A stretch of DNA of 64,000 nucleotides. Origin: Pelomyxa schiedti. Its lineage: Eukaryota > Evosea > Pelobiontida > Pelomyxidae. The position numbers and the translations under genes were made by a program. The notes beneath the pieces are model-generated. The model saw nothing but the letters and a program-made list of their open reading frames with translations. It was not told where the DNA came from and ran no database searches. The stretch spans positions 1,685-65,684 of the forward strand of contig JAHLWZ010000729.1 in assembly GCA_020536535.1 (NCBI GenBank), in the 5' to 3' direction. Of the stretch, positions 10,358-23,196 are shown piece after piece (within the stretch, counting starts at the first letter, position 1; every line of letters starts with the position of its first letter).

Positions 10358-12163
10358 TCACAAGGAAGATAATGGCCAGGGAGCTGTGCATACTGGACAT
10401 GCTTGTGTGATTCTCATCCACCGCGATATACAGTGTGCATGAAACACATGACCACATACACCGGCAGCAATCCCACACTGTGCCGCTTCACCATTAGAGT
10501 GGTCTGATTGTTCTTGGAGAAGCCTCCCTCCTTGTTCCTGCTCCTCATCACCGCTGCAAACAATGCAGCTCTGCAACATGGTGTTGTAGCATATGGCACA
10601 AAGCTCCGGCTGGGTGTTGTATTCGGCCACGATGTCAAAAGACTGGAGTCCCAAGAATGGGCAATCAGAAGGTGAGCCGGGTGCCTGGCTGCGGTCGTGT
10701 ACCCTTGCGGGTGAAGGCGGGATGGAGCACATTGTGTGAATATTCATTACCGGGGGTTCACTGCGTATGGAGAACTGTGTGTTTAGATAGAGAGCGGTTT
10801 CGTGGTTGCAGTCCATTCCATAGAGAAGGCTGGCATTAAGGAGCCTGTGAATGCTAGGTATCAACAATGAGTCTGGTTTGCACCACCGGCGCAAGTCGGA
10901 CAGTGTACAGCCACCCTGTGTGTTGGTTTCCTCTCCCGTTACTGTCTCAGTGCTGCCACTTGCGTGGGGGCCTATGCTCTTAGAACAGGCATGAACACAA
11001 GACTGCAACACACAGAAATCCACAAGTGGCAATCTCAAGCCATACTCAGCCCCAGGCCTTGGTGCATAAGTAGCCACAACGCTTGTAAGTAAGGAACTTA
11101 CAGTCAAGTTTTCACCGCAGCAAGACCGGCACAATCCCCCCACGCAGGAAACAAATGATACAACTCTCCTGTCTGACCAGCTCACGGGTATGTGCTCCAA
11201 GATGATCTCGCCTCCATCAAACGTGAAATTCGCCGATGGCGTCGCGGCGGTGGAAGGAGGCTCCTGCGGGGTGTCATATCCTGAGGCTTGTAGGAGGGAT
11301 TGTGCAAGGTGCGGAGACTTCCGCTGAGCCCTTTTGGGCCTGGAGCAGAGTAGAACCACACTTTGCAAGGAGGCACCGAGGAGAGAGTCTGAGGATAGGG
11401 AGCAGGCTTCCATCCTAACCAGGATTGCGCCGTGGGAAATTTTGAACGGGGACGAAAATGCCCTCGTGCAGATGATAATGGCCCTGCCGCATTCCCTGAG
11501 GTTAGCGTAAACAGGTAGCATTGGCATGTCTTGCAGCAAGGCACCTATTTGCTTCCACGCGGCCACGCAGCACACAGAGGCTCTGCTTCCGCGAGGCAGA
11601 GATGCCATTTGCCTGGCCGCGTATTTCACCGCCAGGAGGCAAGAGTCCCTCTTCTTCCTGTGCAGGAACCAGGCGCATTCCATTGCCGCGGTCTTGAGCC
11701 CCCGATCCACATCGGCCGCGGCGGCCGGTTCCGACTCTGGCGACTTGGGCTTGGGCCCCGACCCGGCCAGGCACAGCCGAGAAATGTGCACGAACGCGCA
11801 AAGAGCCGCGCAGGCGCCGTGGGAGCGCGACTTGAGAGACAGAATTGCCCGGCCAAGGTCGCCGTTGTGGACGGCCTCGAGGGCCATGGTCAGAGCTTTG
11901 GCGGTTGGGAGCAGGCCATACACCAAGGCACAGTGCCGGTCCTCGGCAGTCTGTTGTTGCGGTGAGGGCGTTGGCGAAGTGCGATTGTGGGAGGGGCCAC
12001 TTGGTGTGGTTTTTTCAGGTGGGGCAACGAGGATGGCGCGGTGAGTGGCGTGACAGCAGATAGACAGGTGCTTGATGTCACGAAGGCTGAGGAAACTCAG
12101 GATGGTGCCCAGTGCTCGGCCTCTACCAGTAGGTTTATTTACGAATGCCTCAAAGTCCACCAT
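10358..12163 (-). CDS. F-box / RBX1-type RING-H2 fusion protein
   Basis: A single 601-codon exon with no introns, unusual here. Residues about 14-48 match an F-box (ALGTILSFLSLRDIKHLSIC), the Skp1-binding module of SCF ligases. The middle is Cys-containing but unrecognised. Residues 509-601 match RBX1/ROC1: a cullin-binding-strand-like FDIV, then CAIC, CIVC, CGIAAGVCGHVFHAHC and ISRWMRITQACPVC. All ligands are present (C522, C525, C533, C536, C563, C570, H572, H575, H577, C578, C589), with Cys 592 where RBX1 has Asp. F-box proteins and RBX1 are normally separate SCF subunits joined through Skp1 and Cul1. One chain could in principle contact both Skp1 and a cullin (inference). It could also act as a plain RING ligase. 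Confidence 0.8.
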   Translation of the reverse strand: MVDFEAFVNKPTGRGRALGTILSFLSLRDIKHLSICCHATHRAILVAPPEKTTPSGPSHNRTSPTPSPQQQTAEDRHCALVYGLLPTAKALTMALEAVHNGDLGRAILSLKSRSHGACAALCAFVHISRLCLAGSGPKPKSPESEPAAAADVDRGLKTAAMECAWFLHRKKRDSCLLAVKYAARQMASLPRGSRASVCCVAAWKQIGALLQDMPMLPVYANLRECGRAIIICTRAFSSPFKISHGAILVRMEACSLSSDSLLGASLQSVVLLCSRPKRAQRKSPHLAQSLLQASGYDTPQEPPSTAATPSANFTFDGGEIILEHIPVSWSDRRVVSFVSCVGGLCRSCCGENLTVSSLLTSVVATYAPRPGAEYGLRLPLVDFCVLQSCVHACSKSIGPHASGSTETVTGEETNTQGGCTLSDLRRWCKPDSLLIPSIHRLLNASLLYGMDCNHETALYLNTQFSIRSEPPVMNIHTMCSIPPSPARVHDRSQAPGSPSDCPFLGLQSFDIVAEYNTQPELCAICYNTMLQSCIVCSGDEEQEQGGRLLQEQSDHSNGEAAQCGIAAGVCGHVFHAHCISRWMRITQACPVCTAPWPLSSL

Positions 12164-12391
12164 TGGTTGGTATTTTTTTTCAACTATTATTCTTGGAAGA
12201 ATTCTAAGATACCTTCTTAAAAGGGAGTGGCAAGTTGCGGCCGCCTTCTCCGTGTGCTACAGCAATGTAGCTGGAGACGCAAGTTGTGTGTGCATTTAAA
12301 CAATCCCACACTCTTTTGAGTGGCATCAGAATGGTTTCGGTGTGGGGGAGAGAATCGGTACCAAGAAAAGTAAAGTAATGTTTTAATTGTG

Positions 12392-14929
<2,538 letters not shown>

Positions 14930-15143
14930 CTTGGGAATACGGTCGCGTGTGTCGTTGGTTGAAGCGAAACGATTGTTTTGAACTTTGGAAAAATGGCAGA
15001 AGAAAACGAAGGAAGGGGTTTGTTTCTTTGTTTTTCTGTGTGGTTGGTGTTGAGGGTGTGAGTGTTCGCTGTTGGGCGAATCACTATCAATATTGAATGA
15101 CTATTGGTGTGTGTGTTGGGGTGTGTTGGGTTTTGTTTTGGGT

Positions 15144-17247
15144 TTAGGGGTTGTGTGTGGGAGTTGTGGTGGTTACAAGGGGAGAATTGCTGGGTGGAGT
15201 TTGTTGGGCTTGTGGGTTTGCTGGGAGTTGTTGTTGTTGGGTTGGTTGCAGTGATTGTGCGGGTGCAGGGGTGATGGCCATTGGTTGTTGTTGTATTGGT
15301 GTGGTTGTTTTAGGGGCAGGGGCAGGCACAGGAGCGGTTATGGGTTTGGGTGCGGCTGCAGGAACCAGAAGCGGTTCAGTTGATGATGGTGGTGTGATTT
15401 GAACTTGCGTTGGTGTTGGAGGTAGTGCTCGAGTGGGTGTTAAAGATTGAAACGGCGCCTGTATGGGCCTTAGTATTGGTGAAGCCTTGGGACTGGGTGG
15501 GCTTGTTGGAGTTTCCGGTGTAGGTGGGGAAGGCACTGATATGTTTAACTCAGGGGTTGGGGTGCGATGAGGGGTGAACCCGGAACGGGACCTCGAACTC
15601 ATCCTGCTTGGTGTTGAGAAACCGGAATTTAACAGGGGAGGTGAAGAGGCTGCTATTGACGCCAGTGTGGAGGAAGAAAGGGACTTGGCCTTGGCGAGTT
15701 GTGTCGAGAGGGGTGGTCGTGGAGCTGCAACTGGTCCCAGTGGCGTTAGGTTTGGGGGTGATGGCGAGTTTTCGTGGGCAGGTACTGTAGTTGGTAACGA
15801 TGATTTACTGGGGGTAATTGGTGGGCTATTTGGTGTGACGGGGCTGGCTTTAGGCACTGAAGGAGAAAGTGGTGGGGATAATGATCTGGTTGCAGGAAGG
15901 GTGTCATCAGGAGAGGGTGTTTTGAGAGGTCTGGTTCTCGGGACAGATGTTGATGCTGCTGCAGTGGCAATTGCGTTGGCAGAGTCAGTTGTACTCTGGG
16001 AGGTTTCTTCATCGGATAATTCGTTCTTGTTTTTCTTGGGTCTGCCTCGTGGCCTTGGTTTCTTCTCAGTTTCATCAGGGAGGGGATTTTTGCGTGGTCT
16101 CCCACGCTTTCTTGGCGTTGTTGAAGGTGGGGTTGTTGTACTTGTTCCACTGGACTTCGGAGGAGTGGTTGATGGTGTTTTTGGGGTTTTAGGTGTTGCG
16201 GGACTTTCAGGGTTTTTCCTTGGCCTCCCTCTCTTCCGTTTCACTTCATTCTTCGTATCTTCAGATGGAAGGGGATGCTTACGGGGTCTTCCACGACCTC
16301 TCTTGGGAACTGGTTCGGTACTTTGAATTGGATCCATGAGTAGAGCCACACTGAGAGGTAATTTCTTACCAGTAGGGGGAAATATTGAGGCCTTGGTTGG
16401 GGCTAGGTATTTTGATTGATGGAGTGTGGAGGCCAGATTTGCCACTGCAGTAAGCTCAGGTGCACAGGAAGTTATTACTGCTGAAGTAGGGGCCACGTTC
16501 ACCTGCAGACTGCTTGTATAACCCTTTTTTGCATCTGAATCACTTGACAGGCGTACAGGAGACGGAAGTACATTGCTATGTGTAGACTTCAATTCTGGAA
16601 GTTGCTTTGGAGGGGAGACTCCAGAAGACGTTCTTCGGCGCTTAGTTGATTCTACAGGTTGTTCACCGTAATCATCATCTTCTTCGTCCTCTTCCACTTC
16701 ATCATAGTCATCATAGTCACCACTGAAGTCATTGTCACTATTTCCACCGCCTTCACCGCCTCCATTATCTCCTCCTCCACCAGTGCCACTACCGCCAACA
16801 TTGGAGGCACCACTTGAACTTCCAGATGATCCACTTGAGTTCGTGTTAGTGCTTGTAGAAGAGCTACCTCCAGAAGAAGTGGGTGCAACACTCGAACCAC
16901 TCTCGCCCCCATCATCGCGAGGAATCCCAGTTATGAAGTACTCATATTCCTCGTTCCACTGTTTGTTGTCCAACCGTGATTCAAAGGAAGCCCAACGGTG
17001 CAAAGCATTTTTATTGTTATCTGCATTGCAGTACAAAGAGATGTGAGATATTTTCCTGCGAGATAAACAATAAACCTTTGAGTATCCTGGAAACAGACTG
17101 GCGTAAACTAAAGCACTCAGGCTTTGCGTAACCTATGGAAACAGGGCCCAGTAAAAATGTGATGTCCTCAACACATGAATACAACACCAATGTTTTAGTA
17201 CTATTAATTGCCTGACAGCGTTTCCTTTTCAGCTGTGATGCTTTCAT
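15144..17247 (-). CDS. AT-hook chromatin-associated protein
   Basis: Two exons: a short first exon from the ATG at 17247 (MKASQLKRKRCQ) and a long second exon reached by a short intron at about 17019-17073. The N-terminal 100 residues look folded (VLYSCVEDITFLLGPVSIGY; ALHRWASFESRLDNKQWNEE) but no domain is recognised. An acidic D/E run follows. Four AT-hooks lie around the middle (KRGRGRPRKHP, RKRGRPRKNPE, RKRGRPRKNPLP, RPRGRPKKNK); the GRP core binds the minor groove of AT-rich DNA. The C-terminal half is Pro/Ser/Thr-rich with a Gln-rich end. It is probably a nuclear architectural or transcription-associated protein. The long plus-strand frames over this gene are antisense shadows. Confidence 0.75.
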
Positions 17248-17641
17248 GGTGTCACAACGTTACAAGAGAAAAGGGATAAAAAAAAAACCCAGTAGTACAC
17301 AAAAGTGGGGAAAAAAAAAAAAAAAGAAACAAACTTGAGGGGAAAAAAAAAAAAAAAAAAAAGAGGACGAGAGAAAAACAAACTTCTATGGATCGGCTCC
17401 CTCCGATGAACAACGATGGACACCGTCATCTTTTTTTTTTTTTTTTTTCTTTTTTCCCTGCCCCATTTTCCGGCTTGTCCAAAAAAAAAAAAAAAAGAAA
17501 AAGGAAAAAGAAGAAACATGTGATGTTGGTTGAATGGTTCCCGATCTGTTATCTGTTCCATAACCTGACAGGAGAACCTACTGGCGGAGTGCAAAAGGGA
17601 AGGGATCCCACAAGTGAGGGCTGGCTCCTGAAGAGTCATAC
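17248..17641. other. Spacer with clustered A and T homopolymers
   Basis: This 394-bp gap lies between two minus-strand genes. It carries A runs near 17278, 17309, 17343 and 17480 and a T run near 17430. No open frame or RNA gene is convincing. It is the likely promoter and 5' UTR of the AT-hook gene and 3' flank of the LamG-BTB gene. Confidence 0.6.
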
Positions 17642-20121
17642 CTAGAAGATGTCGTGGTAGAGGAGCAGGGCCTGGTGCAGTTGCAAAAGTCTATTAGATC
17701 CCGCAAACCACGACAGCTCGCCGGGGTCGTACTCTATCTCAGGCTTGGTGACTTCTACATTGAGCTTCGCGATGAGCTTCCTCTCGGCAAGGAGAACCAG
17801 CCCTGGTACCGTGTAGGCTCGTGCCAGTGTGATTATCTGTTGAATGTATTATGGGTTTGCTACTCGTTTTGCTATCTGAACAGCTTGGTGGGGGCTTTTT
17901 GTTTTTGGTGTTTCTGGGAGAAAAGATTGCATACATCCATGAGGTCTTGCATTGACAGTTGGTCAGTGGAAAGCTTGTCAGTGTAACAGTAATGCAGAAG
18001 GCATTTGAGTGGTGTTTCCTTGACACTCAAAGTGATGCAATTACCAAGGGAGCCTGTTTAGTTTCTGCGGTGAGAATTTTCGTGTTTCGTGCATAGAGGA
18101 ATGGTTTTGGGAACCTGATATGAGCTTCTTTAGGAATGGAACCCTGGCATAAAGAATCAAGGCGTGTGCCCTGAGGGTGGTTCCCTCCACGCAAATTGAC
18201 AGATCCTCAGTGGTAGCATCATTTTCAAGAGAGGCTATATCAGAGGCCTGTGAGCCTGGTTTTACAATCTTGAAAATTGTTGCTGTTCATACCAGAAAAG
18301 AGGGTACTGGTTCGACAATTTCTTTCATATTAAAGGGAATAACGATAGAGGGGACCTCAAAGGAATTGTACAAGTATCGGGCAATTGGTGCGCCAGATTT
18401 GACGTAAAGCATGCTGTCTTTGATTTCCTGGGCAGTTCTTTTGAATTACGTGATGTGAGATTTGAGGCTGTTCATTACTCCACCCTCCTTTACCTACAAA
18501 CATTCCACACGCGTACATCACGAATAAGCCCAAGAAATGGATTGGAATTGTCAGAATTCTTTCCAATAAGCATGGAAGAATCTGTCCGTAAACTTGGAGA
18601 AAAGAACTTCCCTTGGTGAATATCACACTTGCCGTTGACATAAAATCTATTTGTTTATTTGTATACCCCGAGTGACTACGGTCCTGGTACATACCGTACA
18701 GTTTCGTCGGTGGCGGACCAAGTGAAAGCCACATGCACCCACTTCTCCGCAAGAGGGAAAGGATGCGGGATGTCTAAAGTATGTTTCATTGCGGCCATAC
18801 TCAAGTTCACTCTGAGCGATTCCTTGAATATTCCCAAGGAAAATCCGTCACTTGGTGAGATCCCACCTGTGTGTGCTAGGTAAGAAGGGGGGAAATGGCG
18901 TTGCAAGGAAGCTTCTCGCATACCACAGTGCAGAAGTTGCATGCCAAAGGTGTTTCCGAAAACCTAATAAAAAATTAGAAGAAAAAAATTAACATTGTTA
19001 CGTACCCCAACATCTTCCATCCTGAACCATGTTTCAACAGTCAAAGCCCTTGTTTCCGTGAAGGGGCTCCTTCCCACACTGAAACCAGTTCCAGAGAACT
19101 TGGCAGCCTTCACCAATAACCGAAACTCGTCAGAGGCATCGCCACATTGACCACACAAGTCTTGAGGCGTGGAAATTGCGGAGCCGTCCCAGTTGCGGAG
19201 GAACAGAGGTTTAACAAGTGTTTTAGTCTCTGCGTCGTTCCACAGGTACCGAAACAGTACACCCTCTGGAATTGGCAATTGGATCCCCTGCATGCTTGCA
19301 AGTATTTGCTCGGAAGTCCTTTTGGATATTATTCAAAATGTTAAGGCAAGCGGCACAATTAACAAATAGTTACCTTGCAACAGTCCATATTCGTACATCA
19401 CGAATAAGGCCCTTGAAGTCATGACCAGGGATGCCTACGTTGGTGCCAATACCCAGTTGCTGGGCAGTTGGAATAAACGGGTCTCGAAATGTGCCCGATC
19501 TGGACTGCCTTTGTCCATTCAAGTAGGACCTTTGTAAATACTCAATACTCGATGTATGTGCAATGTCTGGCTTACACAACGTTGTTGCCGTCCCAAGTAA
19601 AAGCAGCGTGAGTCCATGTCTCCATAATCGAGGACACCCCTCGGGAACCAAAACCATTATCTACTATTGTCTTGGTGGTATTTTGGAGTTCAATCCTCAT
19701 ATCTTAGGGGAACAAAATTGAGGGGAATGGGAAAAAAGGTGAATAAAGACATACTGCCCTCATACAAGAAGAGTGAAAATCCAGGTGTAGACCAGCCTCC
19801 CCCACAATTTACAACATGTTGGCCACTTCCTCCACTCAATGTGCTACCCTGGGTGTTTATTGTTGTTATTACTTGTGGTTGATGGATGTGTGAACCGAAA
19901 TGAAACGAAACAAAACGAAATGAATGGGAGTAAATACCGCACGAAGTTTGAACCAAGCTTCAACAGTGAGGGCGGAGCACTTCCCAAATGGGGGTGAAAT
20001 GGAAATGGGGTTACCAAACTCGACACAATAGTGTCCCTCTGGTGCTCTAGTTCTATTGTGAGAATTCACTGGCAAAAGGGTCGCGATAGAATTGTGCGCA
20101 CAGAAGTGCGTCTGCTGCCAT
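17642..20121 (-). CDS. Double LamG (ConA-like) protein with C-terminal BTB/POZ domain
   Basis: The chosen start (20121, MAADALLCAQFYRDPFA) joins after a 31-nt intron to GHYCVEFGNPISIS and LTVEAWFKL, typical of a LamG/concanavalin-like jelly roll. The first module ends with FKGLIRDVRIWTVA. A second follows with AAKFSGTGFSV, ALTVETWFRMEDVG and EKWVHVAFTWSAT. Downstream, spliced exons give a BTB fold: DLSICVEGTTLRAHALILYA, LKCLLHYCYTDKLSTDQLS, MQDLMDVCNLF and TLARAYTVPGLVLLAERKLI. BTB domains dimerise and often bind CUL3, whereas LamG folds bind glycans or proteins and are usually extracellular. No signal peptide or membrane helix is seen, so a cytosolic role is likely. The pairing is unusual. 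Several internal splice sites are approximate. Confidence 0.7.
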
Positions 20122-20509
20122 GAGTACGAAAATGTTGGTTTTTATTTTAACCGTCGAGAATGGTTCCCGTCTGTGGATTATGATCTTCTACATGAGGGAT
20201 TACTGAGGTCAGAACCGCCTTGGAAGATGTGGCATACAGACTTCCCCCGACTGGCAACAACTAGGGGCTCCAAGCCTACCAGACGTTTCGCTTCAGGAAC
20301 TGGTACCAGATGAAACTGCAGTTGCTCTAGCAGATAAAATGAAAGCTGTCAGGGGGCACCCCCAACGAATAAAAATGAAACGACGTGCCCTGGGGTGTCG
20401 TGGGGTCGGAATGATTTTTAATGAGGCGTGGAAAATGTACTCCAACAAATCAATATAGAACAACAAAGCAGTAACAAAGCAAAAACCCAGCGTATAGTAC
20501 ATAAACAAA
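20122..20509. other. Divergent intergenic region with an unproven plus-strand frame
   Basis: It separates the LamG-BTB start from the C2 gene start. A plus-strand frame at about 20222-20460 reads like coding sequence (LPDVSLQELVPDETAVALAD, then a basic stretch). It has no convincing start or upstream exon, so it is not called as a gene. Confidence 0.4.
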
Positions 20510-21977
20510 ATGGCATCAACAGCAACACCCGCAAGCGGTGATGTTCAAGTTCTTCTTGTCAGTGGTGGGTCCTACGCCCCGAACAAAAAAACCAATGAGC
20601 TTACATTAAATATTCATTAAATATTTACTGGTAATACCTTAATTTCAAATATATTACCGCAACAAAGAATAACCATGTTTATTAGTTATTGAAGCCTCTG
20701 GGATAAAGAGCACCAATGTAATTGGAAAGCAGTCGGACTCCTTTGTGACTGTTCATGTTAACGAGAAGTTGGTGGCCCAGACCAGAATAGTTGAAGGCAC
20801 TCTGTCTCCCAAATACAACGAGATCCTAAGGGTCCCGCTATCTGCGAATATCATTCAGGACACTGTGCAGATATTTGTATATGGTTCACACTGGTGGAGC
20901 AACGAATTTATTGGCCGAGTCGAAATTCCTGCTCCCATTGTTGCTCTTATTCTGAACTCCGCTCAGCGTGACACTTGGCTGAAACTTCTACCTCCTCAGA
21001 GGTGCATTGACCCAAAGAACCGGTATCCCGGCTTCATCCACCTTGGATTTGCTGTGGACACATCCGGCGAACCTGTTCCTGCCCCGCTGCAGTCCCAGAC
21101 CTCGTCTTCTCAAAGACAGGCCTATCCTGCACAACAGTCCACACCCACTCTACTGAGTTCGCCAAAACCGAACCCGTTACAGTGTGTGGCAGAGTGCCCC
21201 ATTTGCGGCATTATGTACCCTCAGAGCATTATCGAGGAACATGTTAACTCCTGCATTGAGGAGAAGCACTGCGACAAGCCAAGCGAGAAGAAGACCGAGG
21301 AATCTATTTATCCTCCCCCATACGTCCCTCCACAGGGCCCCACTGGCTCTAATGCACCTTCAGCTCCGTTCTCCCAGCCATGTGCCTTCCCTCAGATGTA
21401 TTTCCCGGGGCAACCACAACTTGTAACTCAGCCGCAACTGACACAGTTATATCAGCAGCTAGTGCCCTTACCTGCACAGCAGCCTGAACAGCCACTGGGA
21501 CCCCAACAATTTTTCGCACAGCACCCGCAGATGATACAATCCCAGCAGCTGCTACAGCTTCAAGCACAAGCGCAACAGCAACAGCAGCTACAAGCGCAGC
21601 AGCGGCAATCACAGCCGCAAATGCAGCCCCAGCAAGAATCCACACAGCAACAGCAGCAGACACTAATCCAACTTCTCCCGCAACCACCACAACAAACCCA
21701 AGCCCAAGCTCAACAAGCCCAACTCCAACAACAAGCACTGATTCAACAATTCTTACAAGCTCAGGCACCCCCACAACAACAAGTCCAGTCTTACATACAA
21801 CTTCCTTCACCTCCCCCGGTTCAATTGATGCTCCCACCACAAACCCAGAACCAAACACAAACACTCCCACAACAACAAGCACCATTATATCTTGGTCCCT
21901 GTGGATACACTTCCTCTCCAACATCCCCTTCCCCCTACGGAATCCCACAACCATACACAAACCAGAAATTACTTTAA
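20510..21977 (+). CDS. C2 domain / UBZ-type zinc finger / poly-Q protein
   Basis: Exon 1 (20510-20564) encodes MASTATPASGDVQVLLV. A 130-nt intron (20565-20694) restores the first C2 strand as VQVLLVSASGIK. The C2 domain runs to about residue 125 (DSFVTVHVNEKLVAQTR, TLSPKYNEILRVPL, VQIFVYGSHWWSNEFIGRVE). A C2HC finger CPICGIMYPQSIIEEHVNSC follows, with Rad18/UBZ4-type spacing that binds ubiquitin in known cases. The rest is Gln/Pro-rich with CAG-type poly-Q. C2 domains bind phospholipids, often with calcium; the acidic loop residues were not all verified. A membrane-recruited ubiquitin-binding adaptor is a reasonable inference. No named orthologue is recognised. Confidence 0.75.
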
Positions 21978-22103
21978 AGCACCTCACTTTTTGACTGTAA
22001 AAAACCAACGCACCACCTTGTGAGACTGAAAATAAAATTTTCTTTCTTAGTTTGTTTATGCTCTTTCATCTCAAATATACTCCTGGCCGAATGTGTTTTG
22101 GGT

Positions 22104-23140
22104 TCAGAGAGTGTCTGTGTGAGTTGCTGTTTTGAAGTACTGCTTGACAGATTCCATAGACAGTTCAATACCAGTGGTTTGGAGATGCGGTTGTAAGTTG
22201 TGAGTGATTAGGAGGATGTTGCGCATCACAGGCCGGATGATGTTATCCATAACTTGTTGTTGTGGGATATATTCACACATTCGCTGGAAAAGCTGTGGTA
22301 GTATAGTCTTGAGGGATTCTTCTAGCTGCTTGCTTGCTTGTGCAATTCCCTCTGTGAAGAGAGTTAGGGCGGGAATGACATTATTAGAGAGGTTGTACCA
22401 GATGCGGTTGATTTGGTTTGTTGTGCCTTGGCAAGCAAACTTATCAACCCTTGGGCAAGGTGTGTGGTGGTAAGCATGATAAGCTGCTCCGCTGTAGTGG
22501 CGATAGCCCTGTCCATCTCCTATTATGTGATTTTTCGAGCTTGTTTAGGGCACCATTTAATGAGTGGGAGACCTTCTTGCTATCAATTTTATTAGTCTTC
22601 ACTTGTGGCGCAAAAGTACCCAAAGAAAACAGAGAGCTAAAGCCTCCCGAGAGAACTTGTTTCAATTCAACTTTTTTTTTCCCCTCTTAGTTGAGAATTG
22701 GAGCTTATTTGTTTGTTTCGGAACCTGTTATGTGTGAAAAGTCAAGGTATCCCTCTGTATATGTGAGTGTGACATCGAAAGGAGCAATTTGCTCTCGGAG
22801 AATCAGCAGCTGTTGAAATAAAAATAGTACTCCATCAAATTTATCCTACATAATGAGAACCGAGGATGTTATATTGCACAGATGGGATACCTTTCCAACG
22901 ACCATTTTGCTTGCTCTTGTTAGAGCTTCCACGCAAGCAGAAACAGCTTCTTGAGCTAGACCCTCGAAAACGACTGTCTATGAATAAGTGTGAGTTTAGT
23001 GTATAACCGGGGAAAAAATACCTCAACGGAAAGGTAGAGCTTTGAGAGCAGCGTTAACGAGGCTTGAAGAGTTGGGTACCATTTTTCGTACTGAATTTGG
23101 CCAAGTGCTGTAACTGTTTCCCCTTTACTAGCATTACGTT

Positions 23141-23196
<56 letters not shown>

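Noticed and set aside
15574-16326. Long plus-strand open frame rich in Gly/Val/Leu
   Set aside because: It is the exact antisense of the AT-hook protein's Pro/Ser/Thr-rich exon, which has recognisable GRP motifs and a matching upstream exon.
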